A stretch of DNA of 61,167 nt. Origin: an uncultured Nitrospira sp. GTDB taxonomy: Bacteria > Nitrospirota > Nitrospiria > Nitrospirales > Nitrospiraceae. Location of the stretch: contig CABVSA010000013.1 of NCBI GenBank assembly GCA_902500805.1, positions 1 through 61,167 on the forward strand, given 5' to 3'. The number at the start of each line of letters is the position of its first letter. Position 1 is the first letter of the stretch. The notes beneath the pieces are model-generated. The model saw only the letters and a program-made list of their open reading frames with translations, was not told the DNA's origin and made no database searches. A program made the translations under genes and the position numbers. Shown here one piece after another: positions 61,143 through 61,167 of the stretch.

Positions 61143-61167
61143 TGATAGTAGTATAAACGACACTTCT

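Noticed and set aside
1..61167. CRISPR arrays, rRNA, tRNA genes, insertion sequences, prophage
   Set aside because: No regularly spaced repeats, tRNA-like cloverleaf, rRNA sequence, transposase or phage structural gene was recognised on either strand.

Overview
The window looks like a chromosomal piece of a Nitrospira-like bacterium (phylum Nitrospirota). This is an inference from three things: the gene content (LL-diaminopimelate aminotransferase lysine route, an arg/lys superoperon, many small lipoproteins and zinc ribbons), a moderately high GC content, and the style of the intergenic repeats. No 16S gene or nitrite oxidoreductase is present to confirm it. I saw no tRNA, rRNA, IS element or CRISPR array.

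Layout. Bases 1-1250 hold a TumE/TumA-type toxin-antitoxin pair and an orphan HigA antitoxin whose HigB toxin survives only as a C-terminal scrap. Bases 1300-9500 carry lipoproteins, a PmtA-like methyltransferase, three poorly characterised minus-strand genes and a class I glutamine amidotransferase. Bases 9600-22800 are mostly housekeeping: dapL, folK-panC, PilZ/MazG-like/RmuC, a rifampicin-phosphotransferase-like enzyme with glycerate 2-kinase and a lytic transglycosylase, uracil-DNA glycosylase and transaldolase. Bases 23131-31205 are one tight minus-strand operon, argD-argF-argG-argH-lptM-like-lysA-dapA-dapB, with 1-4 bp overlaps at most joints. Bases 31380-41800 hold gpmA, an OmpA-family protein, an M50 protease, an ATP-grasp/metallopeptidase pair, an LMW phosphatase and ttcA.

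The most interesting part is 41800 to the end. It starts with a MerR-type, B12-binding regulator carrying the complete W-x9-EH signature and the lower-ligand His of CarH/LitR photoreceptors. Its own divergent promoter region, a second divergent promoter region at 45221-45314 and a third at 61095-61142 share the same unusual motif, TTGAC-N2/4-ATTGGACA (TATGGACA at the third), laid over the -35 box of each promoter. In the first two loci the back-to-back -35 boxes are exactly 19 bp apart; in the third they are 8 bp apart, about one helical turn less. The motif sits in front of the regulator itself, a decayed NapC gene plus a cytochrome c-SUMF1 fusion, a DCC-family protein, a long plus-strand array and a glutathione peroxidase.

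The plus-strand array contains three further SUMF1-fold proteins without the formylglycine-forming cysteines, two related zinc ribbons, two SDR-type proteins, small membrane proteins, a PDZ protein, CPD photolyase, a DUF523-DUF1722 protein, secreted proteins, a CbiX-like chelatase and an FAD oxidoreductase. I read this as a B12-dependent light or photo-oxidative stress regulon, with a lineage-specific SUMF1/zinc-ribbon module attached, in a non-phototroph. The regulator and the repeated operator are seen in the sequence; the physiology is inferred.
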